From the NCBI GenBank assembly GCA_001414345.1, contig LLCB01000002.1, positions 124,001 to 188,000 on the forward strand: a stretch of 64,000 nt of DNA, written 5' to 3'. The stretch comes from Hymenoscyphus infarciens. Its lineage: Eukaryota > Ascomycota > Leotiomycetes > Helotiales > Helotiaceae. The notes below the pieces were generated by a model that had not been told where the DNA came from, ran no database searches, and worked only from the letters and a program-made list of their open reading frames with translations. Below, piece after piece: positions 11,928 through 24,989 of the stretch (the first letter of the stretch is position 1; every line of letters starts with the position of its first letter). Position numbers and translations under genes: made by a program.

Positions 11928-13677
11928 TTAATCTACCCCAGCATACAAGTCTACAACAATATTTACAGCCGCAACGAGAATCTCAGCGGCGATGAGAATG
12001 ATCACTGTGATTTACAATTAGTTTCGTGCTCGGATAGGATCCAATTAGGGGAATATACCAATCCACTCCAATTTTTCTCCATGGCCATGCGATAATTGAT
12101 CTTTTAACACGGCCAGCAAATCCGCAATGACGTCCAACCTCTCGGTTAGTAGTCCTACTCTCTGGTCCATTTCCAGATAACTCCTGACCGCCGTGTAGAC
12201 GGGCTCTAATTGTGGCTCTACCCAGAAGAGCTCAGGGGTATCAAGCACGGAGCCGTTTAGATGGATGTTAATTCGTAGAATGAATAACTCGCCGATTTGC
12301 ATGTTGATTTGCGTCCGTGATAAAGAAATGGCACCAGTGAGAGCAATTTGCGTTGGAATGTCCTTGCAGGTTGCAATAGTCTCGTCTACGAGTGCTTCGA
12401 ATAATGAAGTCTACAATAAAGTTAGGATGAAATGAGAGTCTAGGACACAACAACATTTCGTTTTGTTGAAAGTAGAGTAGGAAAACATGACATACCTTGA
12501 CACTCTGCGCGAGAGCATGAGAAATTGCCAATTTCGTCATGTAATTAGTCTTTTCTCGTAGAGTAATAAAATCGTTATAAATCCGCGCTTGGTATTCTTT
12601 GGTGTAGTAAAAGTTGAAGCTCTCAGTCTCCACGTCATCTGGGGCAAGCTTTTCACTCTCAAATTTTGCAATTTCCTTGAGAAAGCGTTGCTCTTCCTTC
12701 AGTGACATGCCCCATATAACAACCACACCATAGTCAAAGAGAAAGACTTCCGGGGTGTGTACTTGGATATCAAAGTCGAGATTATTTTCCGCATGTATCA
12801 CCTCTTCTTCGATCCGTCGCTCCACAAGCTCTGAGTGGGGATGATTGTTCAAATCCGTATCTCCATTGCCTAAACTCGTGTCTCCACCCTCAGTGTGAAG
12901 GTCGATCAGATCTTCTCGTCTCTGTTTATTGTTGTCCAAAACCTCAATGGCACTGTCCGAATGCCTCCTCTCCCTCATCTGTGCTGGCATGGATTGCACT
13001 TCCAGCACTCGATCGGGGGTTGCCCGGCCGTAATTATAAGGGGTGTATATGCATTCGTCGAAAAGTTTCGGAGCCGCATGCTTGGTTTTGCCTCTTCCCT
13101 TGAGGAACCGCATCAATCCATCCAACTGGTATTTATTCGCTGTGCAATACGCTGTGACTCGAGGAAGTCTATCCCTATCTGCCTTGCCCAGCCTGGCAGC
13201 ATCTCGTCGGGCGGTTGGATCTTTAATTCGAGTGTACTGCGAGTAGACGTCTCGACCGCTTTCTTCGTCGGGTCCATCGTCACCAAACTCGGGGTTTGGA
13301 AGCAGCTTGAGCTTTTGGGCATTTTTGGTCGTTCGCTGAGGGCCAATTTTCGAGATTGGCACAGTAGGTAGATTAACGAGTGGAGATCCGTGACTATTTC
13401 GGCGTCGAAGTTTGCTGTTTCGACTTGAGAGCATCGGTTGCTGGGAGGTAGGAGGAGCATTTCCTGACGTTATTGATGCTGCATTTTGACCTTGACCTTG
13501 ACCTTGAGAAAAAGGAGAGTTTGGGTTTGGTCCGTCTATCGATATTACAGAGGGATTCGCGCTGAAGGTAACATTCCTGCTAGTTTTCCTTTGGGATTCT
13601 GGCGAGCTTGGGCCGTTGGGGGCTCGATTCTGGATAAGAGGTGTGGTTTCTGCCATCCTGGTGGTTGGGGATGCCAT
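11928..13677 (-). CDS. RMD1/RMD8-family protein (DUF155)
   Basis: The exons are 13677-12496, 12410-12059 and 12004-11928, giving 536 residues. The last small exon is recovered through a GTATAT...CACAG intron, which turns the frame into LEWIVIILIAAEILVAAVNI, a C-terminal membrane helix typical of the family. The N-terminal third is Ser/Pro-rich and probably disordered. The DUF155 domain begins near residue 170 (LPRVTAYCTANKYQLDGLM) and contains VFLFDYGVVVIWGMSLKEE. Yeast relatives are RMD1 and RMD8, first found as required for meiotic division; the metazoan relative RMND1 is mitochondrial and supports mitoribosomes. No targeting peptide is obvious here. Molecular activity is unknown for the family. 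Confidence 0.88.
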
Positions 13678-15022
13678 CTTGAATTGGCAGCGGGTGTAGC
13701 TGCTTTATCTCATGCTTTGGGTGTTTGTCGTACCACCTAAGGGTACATGGGAGTCTGTGTCATACAATTGCCTGATGAGGAGCCGAAATGAATAGAATGA
13801 TGAGTCGCAGAGATAGTACTCGAGGTGCGTCCAGCTTTCCAAGAATTGCATTCGCCGTGCTAGTGGGGTCTCATCGGTACATCCTCGGTTACTCTTCCCC
13901 CAGCCTCACTAATTAATCTCACAATAAACTCAACGTCACTTGACCACAAACCAGCAACCAGTAACTTCAGTTTTGATTTCCTATTTCGAGTTATCATTTT
14001 ATAGCATTGCATGCCATATCTTATTTGAGTTGCTTTTGGATGGAAAGTTCCAGATTGATGTCTCCAGAGCTATGCCAAAATGAGGCTAGGTATAGGTAGG
14101 GAGGGACCTACCACCTGGCAATATTGCTACACATGTCTTTGCTACTTTTGTATCTTCCTTTTGGTTGCCTGTTTCTTGTACAGCTTGTCTAGTCTTGAGT
14201 TCTGATGAATGTTTTCTGTACGTGGAATTTCTCTGGCAATTTCTTTGTAGTCTAAAGCGCTTGAAGTTCAAGTCACTCAGAATTATCCAGCAAAGCAGCC
14301 ATCGCTTTTCACCCTTGTTGTCGGTTTATTCCACTCCAGAAAGACCATGTGGCAACTTGGAAGGGGAATCGTACTCTATTTCTCCGAAACTTGAAGCAGC
14401 TCTTGGGGTCGAACTATGATTCTTCTCCAGGATATTGGCAAATCATGAAAAGCATCGGCCGTTTTCATTAAGACAACCAAAAACTCGTGGTTTATCATCA
14501 TATACGTATATTCTCCACTTTCGATGTCAAATCTCGCCCCAAATACGGAGGTACCGCTGTAGCGACTGCTGCCTATGCTTCTTAAATGAATACAAGAAGG
14601 GGTGAAATTATACAGGTAAACTTTTATTCAAGTCTTGAATTCTGTCTCAAAATAGATGTCCACGTGGTATCAAAGTCGTGCATGCAACTTTTCACACTTG
14701 ACAAGACACTTGGGGATTTGGCACCTTCTTCCATTCGTGTGCGAACTTTCTTGATCAGTCTTACATCTCATAATCTGCGCAATACGAGACTGGGGGATTT
14801 TATGCATTGGTCAGTTTTCTCTTCGCCATAATTTTGTTTTTCTTGGAAAGGATCTCTTTGGAGTAAGTCGATGTCATTACTCTCCGGCACCCATCAATCT
14901 TATTATTTGAAATAGTCTAGTATAGACAAAAGGTGTTGTCCTTTGGATAATCAAAGGCTCAATTTCTTCATTTTCCTAAAGCTTCTAGAAAATAACTACG
15001 ATATCCAAGAATAGTTCACACA
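13678..15022. other. intergenic region
   Basis: Upstream of the RMD1-like gene on the left and of the decayed gene at 15023 on the right. I see AT-rich sequence with no gene or repeat I can support. Confidence 0.5.
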
Positions 15023-16265
15023 ATGAGAGAGAAGGGTGCTGGTGAGTAACGACCAACTGATGTGGATTTGCATCGAATGTTTCACTAACACGTTCAACAG
15101 GTGGGATGCATACCCCGTACCCCAAAACTCTCCGTCGCCATACAACGACCCGGCAGCATGGGGAATCGTACCGGCATGGGGCTACTCCGGCGTTCTCTCG
15201 AGTACTACAGCCAACCAAGGAGAACTATTCTGGAGATTTTGACCTACAACCTCTCTACCCCTCAACCTTCAACTCACACCCCACATACTCGAAGATCGCT
15301 GGCTATAAACTAGCCCCCATCGCAGCGCTTTAAGCCAAGTCTACAATACCTATCAATCCATCCAAATACCCCCTGTTATTCACTCAATAGCAAAGAGTGA
15401 TGCAATGATTTGGAACACGTTATTCCAACACGTATGGGCAAACTGGTCGTCACCTGAACTACCACATCTTTCTGGGAAGAATGGGATGAAGCCCATCCAT
15501 CCTTTCGGTACTGGGCCTTGGACAGAGGAAGATGCCGATCCTTCAAACGCAGTGGTAATTAGTTTATCAGCTCCTAGTAAAACCGGACGTTGCTTCGCTT
15601 GGGATCTTTCCAAAAGAGGAGAGAGGGTCCATTTGGATTTGTACAAGTTACTACCCCACCTGAAGTTTTGGACGAAACTTCTAAAGAGTTGAAATTTCCG
15701 TTCCCTGAGACAGCACTTGATTTTCAACAGCGTAATTTTTTCAAGACCATGGATTGGATTGGTAATTTCAATGCTAAGAAAGTTGTGATGATGTATTTTG
15801 GAGCGAGGGATGGGACGTTGAATCGGATGGTGGGTTTTATAAGGGCAAGACCGGAGGGTCCAGATGTGCAGTTCTTGATTATTCAGGTTGGGAGTGAACA
15901 AAGGGTAAGCAAAACTCACTTTCAACTGACAAGTTGAACTTCTCTCTTCGAATACTGATTTGGTTAACAAGGTCTACATCCCCGAACAATTTCAAAACAC
16001 TAGAGCTGCAATGTCTAGATTGAATATAGACCAATTCTTCGCTCGGGAGATTCGGGTGGCAGTCCTGAGTTTCCACGATGGAGAGGCAGAACGGGAGAAC
16101 ACGAATAAGCTGTGGGAAGAGTGGTAGAACGAGTGGGGAAAAGCCACTCCAGGGATGAAGATTGTATGGCGAGATGGTGTCAACGGCGAAAGGGGAATTG
16201 AAGGTGGCTGGACGAGACTTTGTCTGGGGAAAGTGGGCTCAGAAGAGGGAATGGTGTATGGAATT
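15023..16265 (+). pseudogene. decayed gene of unknown function
   Basis: A protein-like signal runs through this span but changes frame. A 19-nt first exon at 15023-15041 and a GTGAGT...CAACAG intron lead into frame starting MREKGAGGGMHTPYPKTL, which stops at TAA 15331. The sense continues one base out of phase (SQVYNTYQSIQIPP, then AMIWNTLFQHVWANWSSPEL). Near 15625 it shifts again (EGPFGFVQVTTPPEV). A GTAAGC...AACAAG intron at 15905-15971 is still recognisable and joins GSEQR to VYIPEQFQ. A TAG at 16125 ends the frame, and similar-looking sequence continues for about 140 bases. I do not recognise the family. Sequencing error could explain one shift, but several lesions suggest a pseudogene. 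Confidence 0.6.
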
Positions 16266-16951
16266 TGAAAGGATGTTTAATGTCCCGGATTTCAGATAAG
16301 GAAGGCAGGTAGCTGTAGTAAGAGAAGTGAGCAAAACTCTGCGAACGGCTCCTTTCTCATTACTCAAGTAAGTCTCACAAAGCTGCAAACATTGTCCTAG
16401 AGTAGTTAGGAGATTTGAGAAACGACTTTCTACTTCTCCCAAAGCTTCTCGAACGATATTTATACATTATTCCAACTGTTCAAAAGTAAAGTAGGTGTTG
16501 GCAGAGTTTCGCTCATTTCTCTTCCTTATGTAAGAAGTTTGGCGATTTCTATTTACCATTTAGGTTCTTTATCTTATGGTGCGAGATGTTTTCGGGTACT
16601 AATAACCTTTATTCGAGATGGCAAGGACAATAAAGTCTAAAAATCCTTTAAACATTCTCGAACAATGAATTTAATTGTCCGAGATAATTTGGGATGATTT
16701 TTAGTCTAATTGGGTGACCGAGAGTAATGACCGGTATTGCGTGTGATGAATTAACTTGGAACCACCTGTATGCCATCTCACATGCCAGTTGCAGATAGGT
16801 AATGAAAGTATATAGTTTGGAAGTTTAAAGAAGGTTTGTGGATCAAAAAAATGGATTACAAGTTCTATAGAAGTAAGATAGGAAACAAAGTATGCGCCAC
16901 ACCAAAATACACGCTCCCCCGAAATTACGATCGCTACAAATTAAAAAGCCT
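16266..16951. other. intergenic region
   Basis: Space between the decayed gene and the OPT transporter stop. AT-rich; no gene or repeat is supported. Confidence 0.5.
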
Positions 16952-19841
16952 CTATCTCCAGGACCCAGTAGGCGGCCCAAAGTGTTCTCCCTTAGGAATG
17001 ACAGCTTGAATAGCTGTGCCCTGCGAATCCATCGTTGCGGTTGTAATGGTATTACCCCACCACTTGGGAGCTTCAATACTGTTCAGCGTGAATGCGAAGA
17101 ATATGAACAGCGTGCTCAAAGCGAGACCTAAGTCAAGACCACTACTTGTTAAGTAGTTCAATCTTGCCCACCAGCCGAAGTACTTTCGTCTGATGACTTT
17201 TTGGAAGACAAAACCGACGATACCCCAGGAAAGATAGTTGAGTGGAGTGGCCGGAGGGATACTGGCGGAACCTCCAAAGATCAAGGGTGCCATAAGGTAT
17301 TTGATGGGTGAGGCAGGCCACTTCTTTGCTGCAAAGTAGAAGATAATCGGTGTAAAAAAACCAACTCCAAAGAACCAGAAAAGGCTGGAGTAGATTTGGC
17401 CTGGCGAGAACATGCGAGCTGGGCCAATCAATCCCCAAATAATCGATGCTATAGTAAGTTAGTTTGTTGCATGTGTGATTTTTAATAGAGGTACTGACCA
17501 GAGAAGAACACTTTTCCACCAGGACAAGTGAAATGTTGCTCCTGGTGAGGTGTGCAAACGTCTTTAATGTTCGTGAGGGCAAAGTTCAAGACAGCAATTT
17601 GGATGAAGCATGAGAGGGTCGTGGCGACGACTTGACACATGAACATTGTTCGAGGTGGGATCTGTTTCAACAGTTAGCGGGTTTTTTTTCAATGGAAATT
17701 GAACAGAACGGAAGAACATCTTTTACCTTCATGTAATGACCAAATTTTAAATCCGAAGTGAAACTAAGCGCTTGTGACCTATGTTGTGAATTAGCGGGAG
17801 CAAAGAGGGTGGGGTTGAAGTAAAAGGCCTACATTGTAATGTATCCATATGTTTTGAATATCATAAGAGCGAGAGGACGACCGGGTTGAACATATCCAAA
17901 AACAAATTCGGTCAAGACGTTAAGACCAATTTGAGTATTGGTGATTGCCTGGATAATTCCAATGGGCAGGGAAAATCCAAAAGAAATGGCCATGGCGAGG
18001 AAGAAGGCCCACCAAGTCAGTTTGGTATCAAATGCTAATACTGTCACAAGACTCAGAACGACCATAAGTGCGAATAAAGCCATGTACCACCAAGTTGGAG
18101 CTTCTGGGTACTTCATCATCATTTTCATATGGACATCGGCGTCTTCTCCCTTGCTATTACGGAATTGCCGCCAGATTTGTTTGCCATGGTGCAGATAAGT
18201 GTAAACTATGAGCGATGCAATGGCAGCAAATGAAAGCCCATATGCCAGGGCAAAGGTTGTTGAAATGAAAAGTGGCGAGTATTCCGCATATGCCTTTTCG
18301 TTCAAGGTAAAATCCGGATTCAGGATTCTAGTAACATTGTATGTTTCCCCGACGTTGTCATATGTCCCACTGTCGCTCATGGGAAGATATTTTGCGTCCC
18401 AGGTGTTGGTGTAATGCAAAGTGGTAGCTCCAAATATGTAGAATGTGACGACACCAATCAAGGTGTTGGCAATCGAGAACCATGGTGGGATGAGAGGAGA
18501 GCCCACAAACCCCTTTGGAGTAATTAGCATTTTCGTTCTATTTTGGAAAAGGAGATGAAAGCGAAAGAGTAAGGAACTTACGGAAATCTGGGTCCAGTCA
18601 AATGTGATTGGCAAGATTGACAATCCAGATGTGCCGCCGAATAATTGGTTGACGATGACGTTGTTTGGAGCAGCCCATGTAGCAAAAGCAAAAATGCTCA
18701 AGAACTGAGCAAGGAAACCTGGAATGAAATAGTAGATGAAGGCTCCAGCACAAACGTACGCGAACCATCGATAGCGTGGCATTTTCCCTCCAATAATGGT
18801 GGGATCTGGTTTTGCTTCCTTTTCGTACATCGCATTCATCAATGTAACGCTCACCAGGTTTCCGGGCCAAATCATTGCTGCGGGATAGCTAGAAAATGTT
18901 AGCTTTTGCTTGACTAGTACTGGGGTTGCTGCTCCAAAAGATCAGTCTTACACTAGATATGGTCGCAGAATACCAGCGATTCCATAGCCCACAGACTGGG
19001 TCGAAATTGTCAACATGAGTTGGAATGTCAAGCCAAAATCTTGCTTGTAGAAAGCAATTTGAGCGAGGATAATATCGGTAGCATAGGCCGCGCTGAAACT
19101 GACACCCGCCATCACGACAATGATTGAGTGTTCTTTGATGTTAAAGGGACCAGGGTTCAATGACCACTTAATTCCAAAAGTTTTGAATTGCCTCTTTGGC
19201 ATAACTCTCGCCCATCTTTGTTCAAGTTAGCTTGTGATGGCAGATCTAGGTAATTTCTGAAGAGCAAGACCACATACCCGTGTCCCATTGGCCAAGCAAT
19301 AATTTGGGCGACCAAAGCACCAAGACCAATTGATGGTGCTCGGAGAGAGAATAATGTGTTCATCGAAGCTCCCAGGAATACCAGGGCAAGGCCAATAGTC
19401 CAAGCTCGAATTGTGTTACACGGTACATCTTCATCATAATTTCGTACTGCTGCTCTCACTTCTGGGTAAGGCGAGTCTTCGATTTCCTTGAGTGATAGTA
19501 CATCGTCATCAAACGACGAGGTCTCTTTAACTTTGACCTCTGGGTTATCTGCTGGAAGATTGGGATCTAGAAAAGGGACGTCAGTACATGATATTGTATT
19601 CCGAGTTGTGATCCTCACCCCACATAGACAGACGATTCTTGAGATCTGTTACTGGGTCTGATCTCTCATATCCTGTTGACTGCCCCGCAAATTTCGCCTC
19701 CCGTGTGTTGACATACACTTCCTCCATCTTTGGGTCCCAATCTTTATCATCCGCGTAGGTTGGATTGTTTTTGTACTTGGGATTCGATCGTGTCTTTGCA
19801 AAAGCCGTACCTGACGGCTTTGCTTCGAACTGTAAGGCCAT
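16952..19841 (-). CDS. OPT-family oligopeptide transporter
   Basis: Eight exons: 19841-19619, 19566-19278, 19215-18952, 18888-18582, 18512-17833, 17778-17727, 17661-17499 and 17448-16952, giving 824 residues. All phases join. The protein is a polytopic membrane carrier of the OPT family, which takes up tetra- and pentapeptides or glutathione by proton symport, usually at the plasma membrane. After a polar N-terminus of about 110 residues the first helices begin (NTIRAWTIGLALVFLG). Landmark segments include LRPYLVYPAAMIWPGNLVS, FDWTQISGFVGSPLIPPW, QPGRPLALMIFKTYGYI and the C-terminal GQIYSSLFWFF and TPLNYLSWGIVGF. Intron 4 (18581-18513) is 69 nt and open in frame. A TATATA-like box lies about 70 bp upstream. 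Substrate is not deducible from sequence alone. Confidence 0.94.
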
Positions 19842-21078
19842 TTTTGGTGAAAGACTCGGCGACACAGAGAACGATCAACGGTCTGGAGATCCATGGGAGT
19901 AAGGCATGAATGTATATAAGAAATGAACTGGTGTACAATCTGGCACAATCTGGCCATGAATAGTGTGGCGTGGATAGCCGGGAACTCTCTAACCTACTTA
20001 ATGCACAATGTAGGGAACAAGGCGGGGAATTCAGATAAGCCTCTTAACAGAGATTCGCTTGAAGGTACAGACTGTTCTCATAATGCACCCTAAAAAGGAT
20101 AAATGAGCACTGCTTTTACACTAACCCAAACTCACCTGAAACCATCATTTTGGTGACAAAACTTTATGAGAGCTGTAAGTAAAAAAGCCCCATAACCTTA
20201 AACAGGGGTATTATACTTTTACGGTGAATTGATCTAACAGTCTGTAGGTCACGAGATACTGAAAGGGGGAAATGATAGGGCTTCGGTAGTGTAAAGAAAC
20301 TTTCAACTAATGAACTTAGGGGGTAGAATAGGCACTTCCATGGAATAGCTCTGATTAGACCAGCCAAGCTTTGGGTGGAACTTTTTAGACCCGAAGAAAT
20401 GCAAGTCAACCTATTGGTTCCATTGTTGTCAAGGTTCTGGCTGATAACGATACAAAACCAAAGTCAATTGCTCGAAACGAAAGACGCTGCACCAGGCACG
20501 ATCTCGAATTATGCACTCGCCAGTGTGGGGAAGAAACATGCTTCCCACACAGATGTTTTTCGACAAAATGAAACATGAGACAAACCTTGTCCACGGACTT
20601 TTTGGCGCCAATGGTAAAGCAACTAGCAAAGTTTGCGGATCGAAGCGTTGAAAAGTTGAAACAAATTTGATCGTCACTATCAAGGAAGAGGGCAAATGCG
20701 GGCGGTATATAACCACCATGTTGTCCAACCGATATGAGAGATTTTTATCAATTGGATGAGAATTGGGGTCCTGGAACTGGAATTGTGTTAGCATAATCAC
20801 CTGCGACGGATTGGGAGAACTTGTCAGACAGATTGAATTGTATGTTCGTGATACTCCGTGTGGTGTTGTCTGACCGTGTCTGAGGAAAAGAGGAGGTAAG
20901 GGTAATTGGGGTTAATAAGTTTCCGGGGTGAGAATAGCAATTTGATGGAACGGCAGTTCAAACTGCCGAGGCGAACTTCACTGCCTGTTGGACACTTGAC
21001 CAGCGAGCTCGACCTCACAATTCTTGAACAATTTCAATCCCTTTTCTCCCCCGCACATCAAGATAACATGGCGAGACG
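19842..21078. other. intergenic region, divergent promoters
   Basis: Head-to-head space between the OPT transporter (-) and the ketoacyl synthase (+). A TATATA-like box at about 19912-19919 fits the transporter. The rest holds no supported gene. Confidence 0.45.
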
Positions 21079-22492
21079 ATGCGACGTGTGGTAGTAACGG
21101 GCCTCGGAGCCATAACGCCACTTGGGGTGGGCGTTCGACAAACTTGGACACGACTCCTGGCTGGTCATTGCGGAATCACCAGCATTGCAGACCTCGAACC
21201 TCAAGCACGATGGCAACAATTGCCCAGCACCGTTGCTGGTGTAGTGCCTCATGGCAAGAGAGAGGATGGCAGGTGGCAAGCATCAGACTGGCTGGCCAAA
21301 GGGGAGGAACGGCGGATGGCTCAATTTACCCAATATGCGGTTGCCGCGACTGAGATGGCCCTCGATGATGCTGGATGGAGACCGCATACGCAAGAAGAGA
21401 AGGAAACAACAGGCGTATGTTTGGGCAGCGGCATTGGAAACCTCGAAGAGCTGTACAACACCAGTGTAGCTTTTGAGCAGCATGTGAGCGGCTCCGGCTG
21501 ATCAGGACTGGCTGGTCGATATTCTGGAATCATTGCTGAGAACCGTGCGTAGGGTTACAAGAAGGTGTCGCCGCTATTTGTGCCTCAGCTTCTTATCAAT
21601 CTTGGTGCTGGGCATATCTCCATGAAATATGGACTGCAAGGACCAAACCATTCCGTCACGACTGCTTGCACAACCGGGGCCCATGCCATTGGAGACGCCT
21701 CACGCTTTATTGCTTTTGGGGACTCTGATGTTATGATAGCTGGAGGATCCGAGTCTTGTATCCATCCACTCGCGCTTGCGGGATTTGCGAGGTCAAGGTC
21801 GCTTTCGTCCTCGTACAACGACGACCCTCAGTCCTCATCTCGTCCTTTTGACAAAGATAGAGCTGGTTTTGTGATTGCTGAAGGTGCAGGGGTGGTGGTA
21901 TTGGAAGAATTGGAACATGCAAAGGCCCGTGGGGCAAACATATATGCAGAAGTCCGAGGATATGGATGTAGTGGAGACGCTCACCATATGACAGCCCCAA
22001 AAGAAGATGGATATGGGGCTCTGCTAGCTATGAAAAGAGCCCTGAAGAATGCAGGCATCAGACCCGACCAGATTGACTACATCAACGCACACGCAACAAG
22101 CACACCACTCGGAGATGCTGCCGAGAACGCCGCAATTCAGTCACTCATGCTAGGGGAGCATGGCTTCAACCGCGGTTCTGATGTCAACGTGAGCAGTACC
22201 AAAGGTTCTATTGGCCATTTGTTGGGAGCTGCTGGAGCAGTTGAGGCGATTTTTGCTATATTGGCAACCAAGAAGGTATTTCCGTCGCTGTTCGCCCCCA
22301 GCCAAATGTCGGCCAGCTAAAATCCCGCAGAATATTATGCCTCCGACACTCAACCTAAAGAACGTAGACACTAGCTTCCGCTGCAACTATATTCCATCTT
22401 CTGCCCAGGAAAAAGAAGTGCGTGTTTCTTTGTCAAATAGTTTTGGATTTGGTGGCACCAATGCGTCCTTAGCATTTTCAAAATACACATAA
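21079..22492 (+). CDS. CEM1: 3-oxoacyl-[ACP] synthase, mitochondrial type II FAS
   Basis: The exons are 21079-21483, 21553-22275 and 22331-22492, giving 429 residues against 442 for yeast Cem1. It is the condensing enzyme of mitochondrial type II fatty acid synthesis, the route to octanoyl-ACP for lipoate. The N-terminal block [17 protein letters not shown] is classic. The catalytic Cys is in [14 protein letters not shown]. The two catalytic His residues are in [11 protein letters not shown] and [12 protein letters not shown], completing the Cys-His-His triad. The C-terminal [12 protein letters not shown] is present. Intron 1 join reads [14 protein letters not shown]; intron 2 join reads [13 protein letters not shown]. 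No long targeting peptide precedes the fold, as in some fungal Cem1 proteins, so import relies on the very N-terminus or an unseen exon. Confidence 0.93.
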
Positions 22493-22683
22493 AACTTTTT
22501 GACTGGAACCGCCAAGCGACGGAAATTGACTCGTATTTTAGTTTCAATACTGCAGACTATGGGCATCTATCGTTGATTGTGCAGACTGAAGGTTATTCAA
22601 GCGAATAACAATACGGTCCTGACCGCAATACATCATTCGTCCAATCTGCTTGCATACCAAATAATCATTTCTCTCCCTATATG

Positions 22684-23709
22684 TTAAGATGCCGATGAGT
22701 CAACATTTCCTATTTCTTCTCCCTTCTCAGTGTACCATTCTCTGAAAGCATCCCAATCGCGGCATGTATGCATCTGGGGCTCTCCAATGTAGAGCTGATG
22801 CTCATCCTGTCCGAACAGTAAGAGTGGTACTGGTGTTAAGTCAAGCGCACATTGTATGTTTTGTCGAATCTGCTCGATGCAGTGATCTGCACACAAATGT
22901 TAGAACCACTCTTACTATCGCGTGCTTGGACTATTTTCTTACTGATATGGGTTTGTTGGAAGCCGCTGGGTAGCTTGGTAGGGTCGTATGGGATGTAATA
23001 ATCCGGTCTAAGTGCTTTTCGAATTGAATTCAAGCAGTGCAAAGAGTGCATTACTTCGGTCCTGAGTTTTATCAGCTTGTTACCTCTCGTCGGCACAAAC
23101 TTACTTACTCAGCCATGTAATCGCCCTCAACGAGACCATGCTTATCCAGTTTCATAGCTTCTCCCTCGGATATGAGTAAATACTGTCCTTGAATGCTGTT
23201 AGTATTTACGATGTTGTGGGATTACAAGTGTAAACTTACCTTTCAAGAGCGCGTGCCATGCTTCGTCAATCTCAGGAGATGGTTCTCCGGCGTATACGGT
23301 ATCATCGGGGCCATATTCATTAAACACGGAGTCTGAGCTTTCATTGAATCGGAATGTGGAGGTGTACATTTGCTGGGTCATCTTAAGAGATTTTTTTGCC
23401 GGGGCTTTGAAGGGTCAGTGAAGCCTCTAAAGAGCTAGTAAGGATTTCCATACCCCAGTCAGTGGAATATCCATGTTGCTCTTTGAGGACGTGGTCGAGT
23501 TTAATGGAGAGATACAGTGAGGTGGAGGCGAATATTGCCAGGAGGATCAGTAGGAGGATGGTTGATAATTTTGGAAGCCAGGAGCGTCGAGTTGCTGCTG
23601 GTGTGTTTTCGGAGTACTCCGAGTCGAGGTCGTCCTCGGGTGCAACCTCTTTGATCTCTTCGTATACTGACTTGTGAAGCTTCTGGTAAAGCGAGCAATG
23701 CGGTGCCAT
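22684..23709 (-). CDS. UstYa-family (DUF3328) oxidase
   Basis: Five exons: 23709-23454, 23404-23240, 23187-23109, 23061-22943 and 22886-22684, giving an uninterrupted 273 residues. A cytosolic N-terminus of about 45 residues is followed by one membrane helix (LSTILLLILLAIFASTSLYL), then a lumenal domain. It carries both HxxHC motifs that define the family: HSLHC and HINHC. The segment GEPSPEIDEAWHAL is also typical. UstYa/Yb-type enzymes cyclise ribosomal peptides in ustiloxin, phomopsin and asperipin pathways, and some act on other substrates such as cyclochlorotine. Intron 1 uses the acceptor at 23405; the nearer AG breaks the frame. It is divergent from the repetitive secreted-protein gene starting at 24442, with about 730 bp between starts. 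Confidence 0.88.
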
Positions 23710-24342
23710 TTTTGATGTTGTGGTTCAATATCTGATGTCTAGCTTGTTTTTGTTTTGTGCTAGTTAAACTCATCTGTGTTGATTTATAAGTCGGTGTCGG
23801 CCTCGGATGCGCTCGCCATAATAAATTACCGAGTCGGGAGATTGATGTCTTGTCTAGTGCATTCACCCAAGATCTATCACACGTCAGAGGCTATCTACTT
23901 TGAACCATTGCACAGGCGCCATTTGTATCACTGTGATCGTTGTTTCATCACTCATTACGTTATATTCTTAACCTGTTTGGATCTTCTGCTGAGACAAAAC
24001 AATGCATCTGACTCTACCAATATATTCTAGGACTTGATCCAGAACTTTCGGGGCTGAAGCAAGCTTGGGGGTCTTCTTAGAAGTTCTAGGCAAAACTTGT
24101 TTCGCCCTCTTGGCATCTGATCTAGTTTACTTCACTATGTCTAATAATTATTTTTGTTATGGCCACATCATTATTGGACGGGTTCGCCGCAAGGGGTACT
24201 ATTGGGAATTGATCTACGTAATTATCGATACGAAGATTTGCTCAGATCAAATGCTGCTAGTACAGATTGGGACCTCGCCTACAAAGCATGTTACTTGGGA
24301 CAATACCCGATGGCGAAGGTGTACAGGAATCATGTCATTGGG

Positions 24343-24350
24343 TATAAATA
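24343..24350 (+). promoter_or_regulatory. TATA box of the repetitive secreted-protein gene
   Basis: TATAAATA lies 92 bp upstream of the ATG at 24442, in a GGTATAAATACC context. Position and match to consensus support a core promoter. Confidence 0.55.
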
Positions 24351-24818
24351 CCCCTTCTCTGCGAACTTTCTCGCTGCAAAGGAAAGCAAGATCAGAGCAT
24401 CTCGTTTCTATCACCAGACACCCAACGAGCCCGATCACATCATGCAACTGACGACTGTACTCCTTCTTGGGGCATCCAGTAAGTTCACCGTCAAAATGTT
24501 TTTCAGATACTTAACTAACATGTCTTCTCATAGAATGGGGCGTATTCTGAGGCGACAGATTCAAACAAGGAGCTAGCCCACTCTAAGCGGCAACTTCAAG
24601 ACCTCGGAGCACTTACTGAAGGTCTCGGGGAGGTTCCTGGACCGCTAAGCTCCCTTACTGGTGGTGCAGCACTAGCAAACTCAGGAGGGGTTTTGAAAGG
24701 AAGGGACAATGAAGATATTGAAAGCGGACAGCTTGAGGCGCTTGGAGCTCTCAGTGCGCTTCTTGGTCCCCTCGGTGGTGACTTGGCTCCGGGTGGTGTG
24801 TTGAAAGGTGTTATGGGG

Positions 24819-24989
24819 TGCACACGTAACCTAGCGGACCTGTATATAGTTACGAAAGTGCTCCGCACTCTCCTCTCTCTTAAGTAGACGTTTTATATAC
24901 CATATATTAATTATATTGAATCTACCTTCTTTTAAGCCTCGACTAGGGTAAGACAACGAATTACATTTAGTACGACCTTTCCTATGATA
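24819..24989. repeat. left 171-bp terminal direct repeat
   Basis: Begins TGCACACGTAACC and matches 26004-26174 without gaps. It retains more G/C than the right copy at some sites and less at others, so both copies have mutated. Confidence 0.75.

Noticed and set aside
22684..23709. UstYa-like gene as a frameshifted pseudogene
   Set aside because: Using the AG just before ATGACC breaks the frame, but the acceptor at 23405 gives a 49-nt intron and an intact frame through all five exons.
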